A stretch of DNA of 64,000 nucleotides from positions 2,974,001 through 3,038,000 of the forward strand of contig NC_019682.1 in assembly GCF_000316575.1 (NCBI RefSeq), read 5' to 3'. Below are positions 30,343 to 39,180 of the stretch, one piece after another. Origin of the DNA: Calothrix sp. PCC 7507 (GTDB lineage Bacteria; Cyanobacteriota; Cyanobacteriia; Cyanobacteriales; Nostocaceae). A program made the position numbers and the translations under genes. How positions within the stretch are numbered: the first letter of the stretch is position 1; every line of letters starts with the position of its first letter. Under the pieces are notes generated by a model that worked only from the letters and a program-made list of their open reading frames with translations, had not been told where the DNA came from and ran no database searches.

Positions 30343-30810
30343 ATGACTACCCAATTGCCTCAATCACCAAAAACATCTGGTTCAGAATTGTATGAGCAAG
30401 ACTTTTACCTCTGGATTCAAACTACTATAGAACTCCTGAAGCAAGGTCAGCTCACAGAACTAGATTTAGAAAATTTGATTGAAGAAATTGCCACGATGGG
30501 TAGGAGTGAGAAGAAAGCGTTAAGAAGCAATCTGGAAGTGGTGTTGATGCACTTATTGAAATATCAGTATCAAGCAGAGAAACGCTCTGGTAGTTGGCGA
30601 GCCACAATTCGGGAGCATCGTAAACGTATCAAAGAGACTTTTGCAGAAAGCCCTAGCCTCAAACCTTATTTTTATCAGGTTTTTGGCGGGTGTTATGAAG
30701 ATGCTAGGTTACTCGCTGCTGATGAAACTGAACTGCAAATTGCTACTTTTCCTGAACAATCACCTTTTACACCAGAGCAAGTCCTTGATGCTGACTTTTT
30801 GCCAGAGTGA
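30343..30810 (+). CDS. DUF29 family protein
   Basis: The 155-residue protein has the family hallmark YEQDFYLWIQTTIELLKQGQ, then LDLENLIEEIATMGRSEKKA and HLLKYQYQAEKRSGSWRATI. DUF29 proteins are small helical proteins abundant in cyanobacteria, without known function. It stands alone between the PSRP-3 gene (divergent) and the HAD gene. The family call is secure; the function is unknown. Confidence 0.9.
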   Translation: MTTQLPQSPKTSGSELYEQDFYLWIQTTIELLKQGQLTELDLENLIEEIATMGRSEKKALRSNLEVVLMHLLKYQYQAEKRSGSWRATIREHRKRIKETFAESPSLKPYFYQVFGGCYEDARLLAADETELQIATFPEQSPFTPEQVLDADFLPE

Positions 30811-30865
30811 TGTTTTGATCACGTCGTAGCCAGGGGCTAAAAATGCGGTAAAACTTTTTTATGCC

Positions 30866-30945
30866 CCATACGTCTCTGCGAGACGCTACGCGCTAAGCGG
30901 AGCTATGCCGCAGGCTTTACGACTACGCTCAGTACAAGTGCCCAA
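30866..30945. repeat. Dispersed palindromic repeat upstream of the HAD gene
   Basis: A composite of palindromic motifs (GTCTCTGCGAGACGC, then CGCTAAGCGG and a CTACGCTCAGTACAAG tail) relates to the element at 22275-22330 and to the tail near 24098. It lies directly ahead of the HAD gene. An in-frame ATG at 30905 falls inside the repeat, which argues for the downstream ATG at 30950. Confidence 0.65.
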
Positions 30946-30949
30946 TGTT

Positions 30950-31723
30950 ATGACTAAAGCGATCGCTATTTTTGATATTGATGGTGTTATCCGTGATGTG
31001 AGTGGTTCTTATCGTCGGGCGATCGCCGATACTGTAGAACATTTTACTACCCACGCTTATCGCCCCACAACGCTAGATATTGACCATCTCAAATCCGAAG
31101 GTGTCTGGAATAACGATTGGGAAGCTTCCCAGGAATTAATTTATCGCTACTGGCAAACTCAAGGACAGTCCCGCGAGCAACTGCAACTAAGCTACGAAGC
31201 AATTGTTACCTATTTTCAATCCCGTTACCGAGGTACTGATCCGGAAAATTGGAATGGGTATATTTGTCATGAACCCTTATTATTACAGCCTAGTTATTTA
31301 GAACAACTGACACAAGCTGGGATAGCATGGGGATTTTTCAGCGGTGCTACTCGTGGTTCTGCTAATTATGTCTTGGAAAAACGCCTCGGTTTAAAGTCTC
31401 CCGTTTTGATTGCGATGGAAGATGCACCAGGTAAACCAGACCCCACGGGACTTTTTGCGACAATTCGTCTGCTAGAAAGGGAGATTGACAAAACATCAAT
31501 AATAGTGTACGTGGGAGATACAGTAGGGGACATGTACACAGTAGAGAAAGCACGAAAGTTAAAGCCCGAGCGGACTTGGATTGGTGTAGGAGTTTTACCA
31601 CCCCATGTCCATGAGACAGCAGAGCGTCGTGATGCCTATAGTCAGACACTACAGAAAGCAGGAGCAGCAATAGTTTTGCGTAATGTGCAAGAACTGACAC
31701 CAGAGAAAATTCTCGCATTATAA
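30950..31723 (+). CDS. HAD-superfamily hydrolase (TIGR01548-like)
   Basis: The protein has 257 residues from ATG 30950. HAD motif I is IFDIDGVIRD (nucleophile Asp and the second acid). A helical cap follows (SYRRAIADTVEHFT...YRYWQTQGQSREQL). Motif II is FFSGATRGS, motif III is near PGKPDPTGL (Lys), and motif IV is VYVGDTVGDMY. It is a cytoplasmic phosphatase-type enzyme of unknown substrate; the TIGR01548 group is typical of cyanobacteria. The upstream ATG at 30905 lies in a dispersed repeat and is rejected. Convergent with the FkbM gene, 26 bp apart. Confidence 0.87.
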   Translation: MTKAIAIFDIDGVIRDVSGSYRRAIADTVEHFTTHAYRPTTLDIDHLKSEGVWNNDWEASQELIYRYWQTQGQSREQLQLSYEAIVTYFQSRYRGTDPENWNGYICHEPLLLQPSYLEQLTQAGIAWGFFSGATRGSANYVLEKRLGLKSPVLIAMEDAPGKPDPTGLFATIRLLEREIDKTSIIVYVGDTVGDMYTVEKARKLKPERTWIGVGVLPPHVHETAERRDAYSQTLQKAGAAIVLRNVQELTPEKILAL

Positions 31724-31749
31724 AATCGACCACGATAAACGATGGATTT

Positions 31750-32583
31750 TTATTTTTCTGGCGATCGCCAAGCGTATAAACTGAAAATATCAGAACCCTG
31801 GAGAATCGGTTCTTGCTCAACTTTAATTTCACTAAAACCCTGTTCTTGAAGCAAAGCTGTAATCTTTTGGATGCGATGGTCTAAATCATGCACTTCAATA
31901 AACACCTGCTTAATCTTAGGCCAATCTTGATTTTCAATACCTAGCAGCACATCCATCTCGCTTTTTTCTACATCGATTTTGAGCAAGTCAATTTGCTGGA
32001 TATTCTGCTCACTCATCATTTGTGATACGGTTTTCAATTGGCAAATAACTTGCTCTGCTTGAAAAGCCGTAGCAAACTTGCGGTCAATAATCAGCGAGAA
32101 TAGAGACTTTGGCAACCAACGCAGCCAACTAATAGCAGGTGGAAAGTTTTTGAAATTAGCCAGAGTCATTTTCTTGAGTTTGTCTAGTTCCTCCTGAGAA
32201 GTGATTGGGTATGCAGTAGAACCGAGAGTAATTTTTGGATAATAAGCGAAAGTCATATTCTTCGATTCCTGAGACAATCCCCAGGGAAAAACCTTGATGC
32301 TTTTTAGTGCCAAGCGTTGCACATTGCTGTTAAGCACTTGAAAAATTGCTGGGATAGGCTCAAAAGCATAGATATTAACATTTTGGTTGCAGTGTTGAGC
32401 TACCAAGAGTGTAAACAAACCTATATTGGCTCCCACATCAAAAACAGTGTCACCCTCACCCAACTTAATTCCGTGCTTTAAGTACATCTGCACTTCTTGG
32501 TACATCAATTGCACTTCGTCTTTCCGCAAGCAAGATATTTTCATTCCGTTGGGAAGCGTAGTTTGGGGAATCACAGTTGGCAT
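31750..32583 (-). CDS. FkbM-family SAM-dependent methyltransferase
   Basis: The 277-residue protein has the SAM-binding motif TVFDVGANIGLFTLLVAQ, then IYAFEPIPAIFQVL and the FkbM hallmark IDLLKIDVEKSEMDVLLGIE. FkbM enzymes O-methylate sugars, polyketides or peptides. A hydrophobic insert (about residues 140-175, ISWLRWLPKSLFSLII) is larger than in many relatives and may contact membrane or substrate. It is the last gene of a minus-strand set with two glycosyltransferases, suggesting methylation of a glycan or glycolipid. The acceptor is unknown. Confidence 0.87.
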   Translation of the reverse strand: MPTVIPQTTLPNGMKISCLRKDEVQLMYQEVQMYLKHGIKLGEGDTVFDVGANIGLFTLLVAQHCNQNVNIYAFEPIPAIFQVLNSNVQRLALKSIKVFPWGLSQESKNMTFAYYPKITLGSTAYPITSQEELDKLKKMTLANFKNFPPAISWLRWLPKSLFSLIIDRKFATAFQAEQVICQLKTVSQMMSEQNIQQIDLLKIDVEKSEMDVLLGIENQDWPKIKQVFIEVHDLDHRIQKITALLQEQGFSEIKVEQEPILQGSDIFSLYAWRSPEK

Positions 32584-32627
32584 AATTTACCTTACCAAGA
32601 CAGCAAAAATAATACGAAAATCATACT

Positions 32628-33893
32628 CTAAAGGGGTCTATTTGGTAATATAAATCCAGGTGTTTTCCACAAAGAATGCCAACCTAATGTGTGTAAGAAG
32701 CTCTTAGCTATACCTAAAATACCTTGAATTTGGTAACCCAAGTACGCTCGAAGTAGCAATCCTTTGATCTTGCTCCTAGGAACATAGATAAATATGCATT
32801 TGAGCATTATCCATATCCCTTGGGTAACATATGAAACGTATAAAATCTCAGCCCAACTTTTGAAGAATTTAGATTCTTTACCTCCTAACCGTAACAGAGG
32901 TTCACTATTCCAAGGATCAAATGCTGTGAACTTTGTGGAGAAATTCCAATGGGGACGGATAAAAATTTTTCCACTCTCGTTGAGCATACAAGCAGCAAAG
33001 CTAAAGATGCTATTGCTAATACATACTATGTCACAGTTGCTCAACATGAAAAAGTCAATGTAAAACTCTATATTTAACTCTTTCATTTCTGCCGGCAAAT
33101 TTACATTCAAATCTCTCGAAGTCACAGGAGAAAATTTTTTAAATTCCGGAAGAATACTGTCGATATCATCGCTACAAAGAAAAAGAACTGGATCTTCTAA
33201 ATTGTTCCATATCCCGTCCAGCCATTCGCAATACCATTTTGTAGGAAATACTAAAGTAAAACCAGCCCTAATCTCTGTAATGTAATCACCTCGTCGTAGG
33301 TGAACCCCAACGATTGTTTTGCCTTTGGAACGAAGAATATTTAGACTATTCTCCAACGGAATTTTTAGTTCTTGAACGGGCTGGAAGAGCGAACGAAAGT
33401 ATTCCTTATATGGCGCTAGTAAATGGGTTGGTAATTGGAAAAAACCCCAGATATCCACGTTAGCAAGACCCTGTTCTAGAGCTTCTGCACCCACATAGGA
33501 ACTCTTCGCATCAGCAAGTTTTTCAAGATAAGGGATAAATTCTGGAATAATCTCAAACAAACTTTCTCCACCATCCCGGCGCTCAATTGCAGGAGGTAGC
33601 CGCTTGGAAATGGGTGCATCCTTATGTCCAAACAGAGTTTGGCCAATCCAAGGGGGAGACTCTATTCTTGCTCCATTTTTTTTTGCACAGATTCTCAAAA
33701 AAGCATACTGGAATAGCTGATTACCGAATCGCCCAAACTGTCCAATAGAGGACATTGTCAGAACTGGCTCCTTGGCACTTCTGGCATCATTTGTACCAGA
33801 GTCTTGAGTATCTTCAGCATCTTGTTTGAAAGTATCAAACACGCTAAATACCCTATCTGTTTCGCTCTTGATAGTATATTTAAATTTTTCCAT
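32628..33893 (-). CDS. GT11-like alpha-1,2-fucosyltransferase family protein
   Basis: The 421-residue protein has a 46-residue polar N-terminal extension followed by IGQFGRFGNQLFQYAFLR and, near residue 195, VGVHLRRGDY. These are the GNQxFQY and HxRRxD motifs of GT11 fucosyltransferases that bind GDP-sugar. A later LSNCDIVCISNSIFSFAA matches the family's C-terminal acceptor/nucleotide region. Start ATG 33893 has AGGG six bases upstream. C-terminal hydrophobic stretches (near WIMLKCIFIYV) suggest membrane attachment. Fucose as donor is inferred from the family. Confidence 0.78.
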   Translation of the reverse strand: MEKFKYTIKSETDRVFSVFDTFKQDAEDTQDSGTNDARSAKEPVLTMSSIGQFGRFGNQLFQYAFLRICAKKNGARIESPPWIGQTLFGHKDAPISKRLPPAIERRDGGESLFEIIPEFIPYLEKLADAKSSYVGAEALEQGLANVDIWGFFQLPTHLLAPYKEYFRSLFQPVQELKIPLENSLNILRSKGKTIVGVHLRRGDYITEIRAGFTLVFPTKWYCEWLDGIWNNLEDPVLFLCSDDIDSILPEFKKFSPVTSRDLNVNLPAEMKELNIEFYIDFFMLSNCDIVCISNSIFSFAACMLNESGKIFIRPHWNFSTKFTAFDPWNSEPLLRLGGKESKFFKSWAEILYVSYVTQGIWIMLKCIFIYVPRSKIKGLLLRAYLGYQIQGILGIAKSFLHTLGWHSLWKTPGFILPNRPL

Positions 33894-33967
33894 TCGATTC
33901 CCTAAGGTATCACTAACTACTAGCTAGCGCGAAATTCTATAGTCTTCATAAAGGCTGAAAAATGTCT

Positions 33968-35251
33968 TTATTGCTTTGTTTGAGCCAAAACAGGCTTGCC
34001 CGTAGACACAACCTGTTCCACAATATCAGCGGCTCGACTCACCCCATTAGTTGCCTGAATCGCTTCTTGTAGTCTCAAGGCATTTTTTTTATAAGAATCT
34101 TCTGTCAACACCTTTTGTATGGCATCTCGCAATCTGGGAACGCTCAGACGGCTAAGAGAAACCATCTTACCAGCACCAATCCAAGTCAAACGTGCTGCTA
34201 CACCTGGTTGGTCATTAGTAATGGGAATAGCTACCATTGGTATCCCATTGCTCAAAGATTCCAAGGTAGTATTCAAACCTGCATGTGTAATGGTAAGAGT
34301 AGCTTTTTGCAATAATTCTAGTTGGGGTGCATAGCTGACAACTAGAGGATTTCCCGGCAACTCTTGCAAAACCTCTGGACTAGCCGAACCACCCAAAGAT
34401 ATTACTAGTTGGGCATCTAAACCATAACAAGCTTCTGCAATAGATTGGAAAACTGGTAGTAGGCGATTTTGTACAGTCCCCATCGAAGCATAAATCAGCG
34501 GTTTCCCAGTCAATTTTTCAAAAGGGAAAGGTATTGACTCGCGACTAGCTGGATTATGATACGGCCCTGTGAAATGAAAACTTTTTGGTAAATTCTGTCT
34601 GGGGAATTCAAACTCAGCAGGCTGCTGACTGATTTGAGCTAGTTGTGAGTAATAATCATTGGGGTCAGAATACGGTGGTAGCTTCCACTCTCGACGATAC
34701 TGATTTATCGTCTCGCGAATAGGTTGCCCAATCCGGTTTAACAATTCATAACCTGCTCGATAGCGTACTTTTGCCCACCAAGCACGACTATAGCTCCAAG
34801 AAGTGTTAAAAGGAGGAACACTAAAATCCCGATTAATCATCATGGCATTGCACACGCTAATGAAGGGAATGTCTAGGAACTCTGCAACAGTTCCTCCCTC
34901 TGGTGAAACCTGGTCTACTAGCAATGCTTGTACGCCAGCTTCTTTAATTACTGCTGGGGCTTCGTCCAGAAACATAGCCCCTGTTTTCTGTATGCAAGTG
35001 ATTGTATATTTCACAGCGGCTAATCCGCTGAGTTTTCCCAATTCAGTGAATAATTGTGTCATCGTCCCTTTGGGAAACGCAGACTCACCAATTGCCCGAA
35101 ACTCCAATCCTGCAGCCAGTGTCTTTGCTTGAGAGTCAAGTATCCCGAATAGAGTGACGCGATGGCCACGTCTTTGAAGTTCGTAACCCAGCGTAGTCAT
35201 AGGGTTAAGGTGACCTGTTGCAGACGGACAAATTAGCCCAAAATGAGTCAT
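33968..35251 (-). CDS. GT1-family glycosyltransferase (UGT/MGT-like)
   Basis: The protein has 427 residues from ATG 35251, beginning THFGLICPSATGHLNPMTTL. An in-frame upstream ATG at 35299 would add 16 residues, but the family begins at the later one. The GT-B fold is shown by the glycine-rich N-terminal HLNP motif and the C-terminal sugar-nucleotide site LTITHAGLNTTLESLSNGIP followed by PITNDQPGVAARL. Relatives glycosylate small lipophilic molecules such as carotenoids, sterols or macrolides. It heads the minus-strand set with GT11-like and FkbM genes. The acceptor is unknown. Confidence 0.88.
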   Translation of the reverse strand: MTHFGLICPSATGHLNPMTTLGYELQRRGHRVTLFGILDSQAKTLAAGLEFRAIGESAFPKGTMTQLFTELGKLSGLAAVKYTITCIQKTGAMFLDEAPAVIKEAGVQALLVDQVSPEGGTVAEFLDIPFISVCNAMMINRDFSVPPFNTSWSYSRAWWAKVRYRAGYELLNRIGQPIRETINQYRREWKLPPYSDPNDYYSQLAQISQQPAEFEFPRQNLPKSFHFTGPYHNPASRESIPFPFEKLTGKPLIYASMGTVQNRLLPVFQSIAEACYGLDAQLVISLGGSASPEVLQELPGNPLVVSYAPQLELLQKATLTITHAGLNTTLESLSNGIPMVAIPITNDQPGVAARLTWIGAGKMVSLSRLSVPRLRDAIQKVLTEDSYKKNALRLQEAIQATNGVSRAADIVEQVVSTGKPVLAQTKQ

Positions 35252-35348
35252 GGTAAATTCACTTAGCTTCGTTTTAGAAACTAATGCAAAAATACCCACA
35301 CAGTAAATCTCTCTAATGGGGGGTTGAAAAAATAACCGAAAAGTGAAT

Positions 35349-36155
35349 TTACTGGAGTTTCAAAAACTTATCCAATGCAGTTACCAGGCTGGGAGGCCAG
35401 CGACGGATATTTGTTACCCAGTCGAGGTCTTTGTAACGTTTATCTAATCCATAGGCTGCTACCCAGTTACTTTCAGCTTCGCCTTGTTTTCCACTTACCC
35501 AGTATGCAGCGGTGAGGGCAGCACGCACATCGGCAAAGTTGGGATATTTGCGGACGATGTTCCGCATCTCGCGGATTGCTGGCTCAATTTGGCCTGTTTC
35601 ATACAAAGCAACAGCATAATTTGCACGAGCAAAGGCAAAATTAGGGGCAATTTCAAAAGATTTTTTGTAGTCGGCGATCGCATCTTGCCACTTTCCTAAT
35701 CCTGCTTTGGCATTGCCACGATTATTGTATGCCATTGCATCATTGGGATCGAGTTCTAAGACATGATTATAATCAGCGATCGCATCATTCCATTTTCCTA
35801 AACCCTCTAATGCTGCACCCCTATTCAAATAAGGGTCTGTAACATTCGGCGCTAGTTCTATGGCTTTGTTGTAATCTGTCAGTGCTGCTTGTAACTTGTT
35901 CTGACTCACCCGAGAATTCCCTCGATTACTCCACGCCCCTGCATTAGTCGGAAATTGTTCAATAATCTGTGTCCAATAGCTTTCAGCCGTGACAAAATCA
36001 CCTTGATTCGTCGCCGCAAAAGCTTTATTGGCTAACTCATCTCCTTGTTGTAACTGTTCTTGAGTGATACTAGGTGCTGCTGATAGTGCCATAACTGGTT
36101 TACCCCAGCCAAACACCAGCAACAAACTGAGAAAAATACTAATTAATTTAATCAT
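35349..36155 (-). CDS. Exported TPR repeat protein
   Basis: The 268-residue protein has a signal peptide (IKLISIFLSLLLVFGWGKPVMA, cleaved near MALSAAP) and at least four TPR units, with clear repeats such as AWSNRGNSRVSQNKLQAAL, PYLNRGAALEGLGKWNDAI and AYNNRGNAKAGLGKWQDAI. It is probably a periplasmic or thylakoid-lumen scaffold. The 5' region is occupied by heptamer repeats and the 21-bp minisatellite, which separates it from ruvB upstream on the same strand. No partner is identifiable. Confidence 0.9.
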   Translation of the reverse strand: MIKLISIFLSLLLVFGWGKPVMALSAAPSITQEQLQQGDELANKAFAATNQGDFVTAESYWTQIIEQFPTNAGAWSNRGNSRVSQNKLQAALTDYNKAIELAPNVTDPYLNRGAALEGLGKWNDAIADYNHVLELDPNDAMAYNNRGNAKAGLGKWQDAIADYKKSFEIAPNFAFARANYAVALYETGQIEPAIREMRNIVRKYPNFADVRAALTAAYWVSGKQGEAESNWVAAYGLDKRYKDLDWVTNIRRWPPSLVTALDKFLKLQ

Positions 36156-36157
36156 CT

Positions 36158-36195
36158 GTGGGGATTGGGGATTGGGGACTGGGGATTGGGGATTG
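36158..36195. repeat. GGGGATT/GGGGACT heptamer array (STRR type)
   Basis: Five consecutive heptamers (GGGGATT, GGGGATT, GGGGACT, GGGGATT, GGGGATT) lie a few bases upstream of the TPR gene start, where ribosome binding would be expected. The same heptamer family recurs at 40189-40243, 48199-48258 and 58986-59007. Confidence 0.9.
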
Positions 36196-36201
36196 TGTGT
36201 T

Positions 36202-36576
36202 AAGTCTTTGAACTCGGAACTTGAGCCTCTGAACTCGGAACTTGAGCCTCTGAACTCGGAACTTGAGCCTCTGAACTCGGAACTTGAGCCTCTGAACCTG
36301 GAACTTGAGCCTCTGAACCTGGAACGTCAGCCTCTGAACTCGGAACTTGAGCCTCTGAACTTGGAACTTGAGCCTCTGAACCTGGAACGTCAGCCTCTGA
36401 ACTCGGAACTTGAGCCTCTGAACCTGGAACGTCAGCCTCTGAACCTGGAACTTGAGCCTCTGAACGCGGAACTTGCGCCTTGAGCCTTGGAACTTGGAAC
36501 TTGGAACTTGGAACTTGGAACTTGGAACTTGGAACTCGGAACTTGAGCCTTTGAGCTTGGAACTTGGAACTTTGCC
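36202..36576. repeat. Minisatellite: 13 units of 21 bp plus a heptamer tail
   Basis: Thirteen consecutive 21-bp units fill 36209-36481. Each is three related heptamers, for example TGAACTC-GGAACTT-GAGCCTC in this phase. Variants (ACTC/ACCT; ACTTGAG/ACGTCAG) are shared among non-adjacent units. Seven copies of TTGGAAC follow at 36487-36535, then degenerate heptamers to about 36570. The array lies between the ruvB stop and the TPR gene start, so it is in the TPR gene's 5' region. Because 21 is a multiple of three, several reading frames stay open as heptapeptide repeats; these are not genes. Confidence 0.95.
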
Positions 36577-36591
36577 AATGCCCCATTCTTA

Positions 36592-37692
36592 TTACAGCAA
36601 AGACATCTGTCCACTAGGCGGGGTGAAGCCTAAATGCTTGTATGCTGCTTTTGTGGCTACCCTCCCACGGCTAGTCCGGCTTAAATAGCCAATCTGCATC
36701 AAATAAGGTTCGTATACTTCTTCTATAGTTTGGGTATCTTCACCGGTAACTACTGCGATGGTTTCTAATCCTACTGGTCCGCCATTGAATTGTTCAATAA
36801 TGACACTCAGCATTTTGCGATCTGTCCAATCCAAGCCGCATGGATCTACTTGGAATAGTTGCAATGCTTCAGATGCGACGCTTGCATTAATCTCACCAGA
36901 TGATTTTACTGCTGCATAATCACGTACTCGCTTCAGTAATCTATTAGCAATACGCGGCGTTCCCCGTGAACGACGGGCGATTTCTGTAGCACCATCTTCG
37001 GCGATGGGAGTTTGGAGTAATTGCGCGGTTCGCAGTACAATTTGACACAGTTCGTCAACTTCATAGAATCGCAGTTTTTGGACTAAGCCAAAGCGATCGC
37101 GTAGTGGTGAAGTTAAAGCCCCGACACGAGTTGTTGCCCCCACCAAGGTAAATTTTGATAGTGGTAAACTCCGAATACGAGCGCTGGAACCTTTGCCAAT
37201 GGTAATATCCAATCGATAATCTTCCATAGCCGGATAGAGAATTTCTTCAGTCATTCGCGAGAGGCGATGAATTTCATCAACAAACAGCACATCCCCTGGC
37301 TTTAAGTTCACTAGTAGCCCTACAATATCCCGTGGACGTTCCAGTGCTGCCGCACTAGTAATTTTGTAGTTTACTCCCATCTCCGATGCTAAAATCATTG
37401 CCATTGTTGTTTTACCCAATCCAGGCGGCCCATACAGCAGCAAGTGATCCAACACTTCATTCCTTGACTTGGCTGCTTTGATGGCAATATCCAGCACATC
37501 TTTTAAGTCTTTTTGCCCAATGTAATCAGCAAATCGCTGTGGTCGAATACTTTCTTCTTGTTTACCTTGTTCATCAGTAGCAGCTTCAGCTTGCAAAAGG
37601 TCTGGACTAGGAGAAGGTTTCGCCGACTCTGGATGTTGCTTTGGTTCTCCGTTGGGGTCTTGAGGCTGTTTTTTCGAGGAGATAATCGCCAT
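36592..37692 (-). CDS. ruvB: Holliday junction branch migration helicase RuvB
   Basis: The 366-residue AAA+ motor of RuvABC is about 30 residues longer than E. coli RuvB because of a polar N-terminal extension ([20 protein letters not shown]). Motifs include [15 protein letters not shown], Walker [12 protein letters not shown], Walker [10 protein letters not shown], sensor I LVGATTR, the arginine finger region SPLRDRFG and the C-terminal winged helix ([20 protein letters not shown]). Such extensions are usual in cyanobacteria. The start is ATG 37692. Confidence 0.98.
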   Translation of the reverse strand: MAIISSKKQPQDPNGEPKQHPESAKPSPSPDLLQAEAATDEQGKQEESIRPQRFADYIGQKDLKDVLDIAIKAAKSRNEVLDHLLLYGPPGLGKTTMAMILASEMGVNYKITSAAALERPRDIVGLLVNLKPGDVLFVDEIHRLSRMTEEILYPAMEDYRLDITIGKGSSARIRSLPLSKFTLVGATTRVGALTSPLRDRFGLVQKLRFYEVDELCQIVLRTAQLLQTPIAEDGATEIARRSRGTPRIANRLLKRVRDYAAVKSSGEINASVASEALQLFQVDPCGLDWTDRKMLSVIIEQFNGGPVGLETIAVVTGEDTQTIEEVYEPYLMQIGYLSRTSRGRVATKAAYKHLGFTPPSGQMSLL

Positions 37693-37846
37693 AATTCAGC
37701 TATCAACTTTGACTTGAGGACTGGATCAGCGCCATCTTGGCGGTAAAAGTGAGAATAATCACGGCTGTGGAAATTTTCGGTGGAAAATACACAAGCCAAT
37801 TTAAAATTTAAATTCCGGACAATTACCCACTAGAGCAAAAATTATT

Positions 37847-38620
37847 ATGCTATCTAAAAGAATCTTACCGTGCTTAGATGTGAAGGCGGGACGGGTTGTC
37901 AAAGGAGTTAACTTTGTTAACCTCCAGGATGCAGGTGATCCGGTAGAACTGGCGAAGGTTTATAACGAAGCTGGTGCTGATGAGTTAGTATTTCTAGATA
38001 TTACGGCGACTCATGAAGATCGCGATACAATTATAGATGTGGTGTACCGCACTGCAGAGCAGGTCTTTATTCCGTTAACTGTGGGTGGTGGGATTCAATC
38101 CTTAGAAAATGTTAAAGGTTTGTTACGAGCGGGAGCAGACAAGGTTAGTATTAACTCCGCAGCAGTACGTGAACCAGACTTCATTAATCGGGCAAGCGAT
38201 CGCTTTGGTAATCAATGCATAGTTGTTGCTATTGATGCTAGGCGCAGAATTGACCCTAATAATCCAGGCTGGGACGTGTATGTGCGAGGCGGTAGAGAAA
38301 ATACAGGCAAAGATGCTTTACTTTGGGCGAAAGAAGTGGAAAAGCGCGGGGCTGGTGAATTGCTTGTAACAAGTATGGACGCCGACGGCACTCAAGCCGG
38401 TTATGACTTAAATTTGACAAAATCCATTGCTGATGCTGTACAAATTCCTGTGATCGCCTCTGGTGGCGCAGGTACTTGTGAACACATCCACGCCGCACTC
38501 ACTGAAGGGAAAGCAGAAGCGGCTTTATTAGCATCGCAGTTACATTACGGACAATTAAGCGTGGCGCAAATCAAAAACTATCTGCGCGATCGCTCCATAC
38601 CAGTACGCATGTTCCCCTAA
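37847..38620 (+). CDS. hisF: Imidazole glycerol phosphate synthase cyclase subunit HisF
   Basis: The 257-residue TIM barrel uses ammonia from HisH to make imidazole glycerol phosphate and AICAR in histidine synthesis. Motifs are [17 protein letters not shown] (catalytic Asp11), [35 protein letters not shown] (second catalytic Asp), [14 protein letters not shown] and [11 protein letters not shown]. Length is standard. Divergent from ruvB with about 154 bp between. The start is ATG 37847. Confidence 0.98.
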   Translation: MLSKRILPCLDVKAGRVVKGVNFVNLQDAGDPVELAKVYNEAGADELVFLDITATHEDRDTIIDVVYRTAEQVFIPLTVGGGIQSLENVKGLLRAGADKVSINSAAVREPDFINRASDRFGNQCIVVAIDARRRIDPNNPGWDVYVRGGRENTGKDALLWAKEVEKRGAGELLVTSMDADGTQAGYDLNLTKSIADAVQIPVIASGGAGTCEHIHAALTEGKAEAALLASQLHYGQLSVAQIKNYLRDRSIPVRMFP

Positions 38621-38729
38621 TTTAACCCCAATTTAAGATTTATCCTAATGCACATCTATCTCTGGTTAGAGACACTTGCTCAAAACAGTGTTAATATTAG
38701 TTAACAAGTATGAATAAATATTAAGAAAT

Positions 38730-38921
38730 ATGTTGATACCTATTTTATTATTTGATGTGGCGCTGGTGGCTTGGTCACTGCACCTAATGGAAAAAGCCTT
38801 CGAGCATAAAGAATTTTCGCTCATGTTAGCTGGCACTTTGGTTGCCCTGGCAGCCGCCGCCATGCTAGTAGTTTACTTTCTGATGGGGCACTGTATGAGC
38901 TATTTGTTGCAAGTGTCTTAA
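38730..38921 (+). CDS. Small membrane protein, conserved cyanobacterial type
   Basis: The 63-residue protein has two hydrophobic segments: an N-terminal one (LIPILLFDVALVAWSLHLM) and a second (LMLAGTLVALAAAAMLVVYF), separated by a short charged loop (EKAFEHKEFS). The composition and balanced codons look like a real inner or thylakoid membrane protein, and I recall similar short proteins in cyanobacteria. No function is known. It lies between hisF and tRNA-Ala on the same strand. Confidence 0.65.
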   Translation: MLIPILLFDVALVAWSLHLMEKAFEHKEFSLMLAGTLVALAAAAMLVVYFLMGHCMSYLLQVS

Positions 38922-38981
38922 ATAAAAGAGTCAAGTTGACAAATCACCAATTATTAAAGTATAGTCAGTAACGCACTGTAA

Positions 38982-39054
38982 GGGGTTATAGCTCAGTTGG
39001 TAGAGCGCTGCAATGGCATTGCAGAGGTCAGCGGTTCGAACCCGCTTAGCTCCA
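38982..39054 (+). tRNA. tRNA-Ala (anticodon GGC)
   Basis: A 73-base cloverleaf: acceptor GGGGUUA pairs with UAGCUCC (one G-U and one U-G pair), the D arm is GCUC...GAGC, the anticodon stem CUGCA/UGCAG has loop AUGGCAU, and the T arm is AGCGG-UUCGAAC-CCGCU. The anticodon GGC reads GCC and GCU alanine codons. CCA is not encoded; the discriminator is A. Confidence 0.97.
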
Positions 39055-39071
39055 CTTTTCCCTCAAACGTC

Positions 39072-39178
39072 TGAATCACGGATTAGACGGATTACAGGAT
39101 TACACAGATTACAGGATTACAGGATTACACAAAGTAAAAATCTGTGTAATCCATTAATCCCTAAAAATCCGTGATCCG
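39072..39178. repeat. GGATTACA-type repeat able to form a long hairpin
   Basis: Tandem GGATTACA-like units are followed by their complement. GGATTACACAGATT (39097-39110) pairs perfectly with AATCTGTGTAATCC (39139-39152), and ATCACGGAT (39075-39083) pairs with ATCCGTGAT (39167-39175). It sits between tRNA-Ala and the stop codon of the convergent glycosyltransferase gene, where it could end both transcripts. Confidence 0.75.
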
Positions 39179-39180
39179 GA

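Noticed and set aside
30905-30949. Upstream ATG of the HAD hydrolase
   Set aside because: It lies within a dispersed repeat; the HAD motif I starts right after the ATG at 30950.
36064-36614. Repetitive frames on both strands (LNSELEP and SSEAQVP heptapeptide repeats)
   Set aside because: They translate the 21-bp minisatellite; the unit length is a multiple of three, so frames stay open by chance. They overlap the TPR gene start and have no ribosome site.
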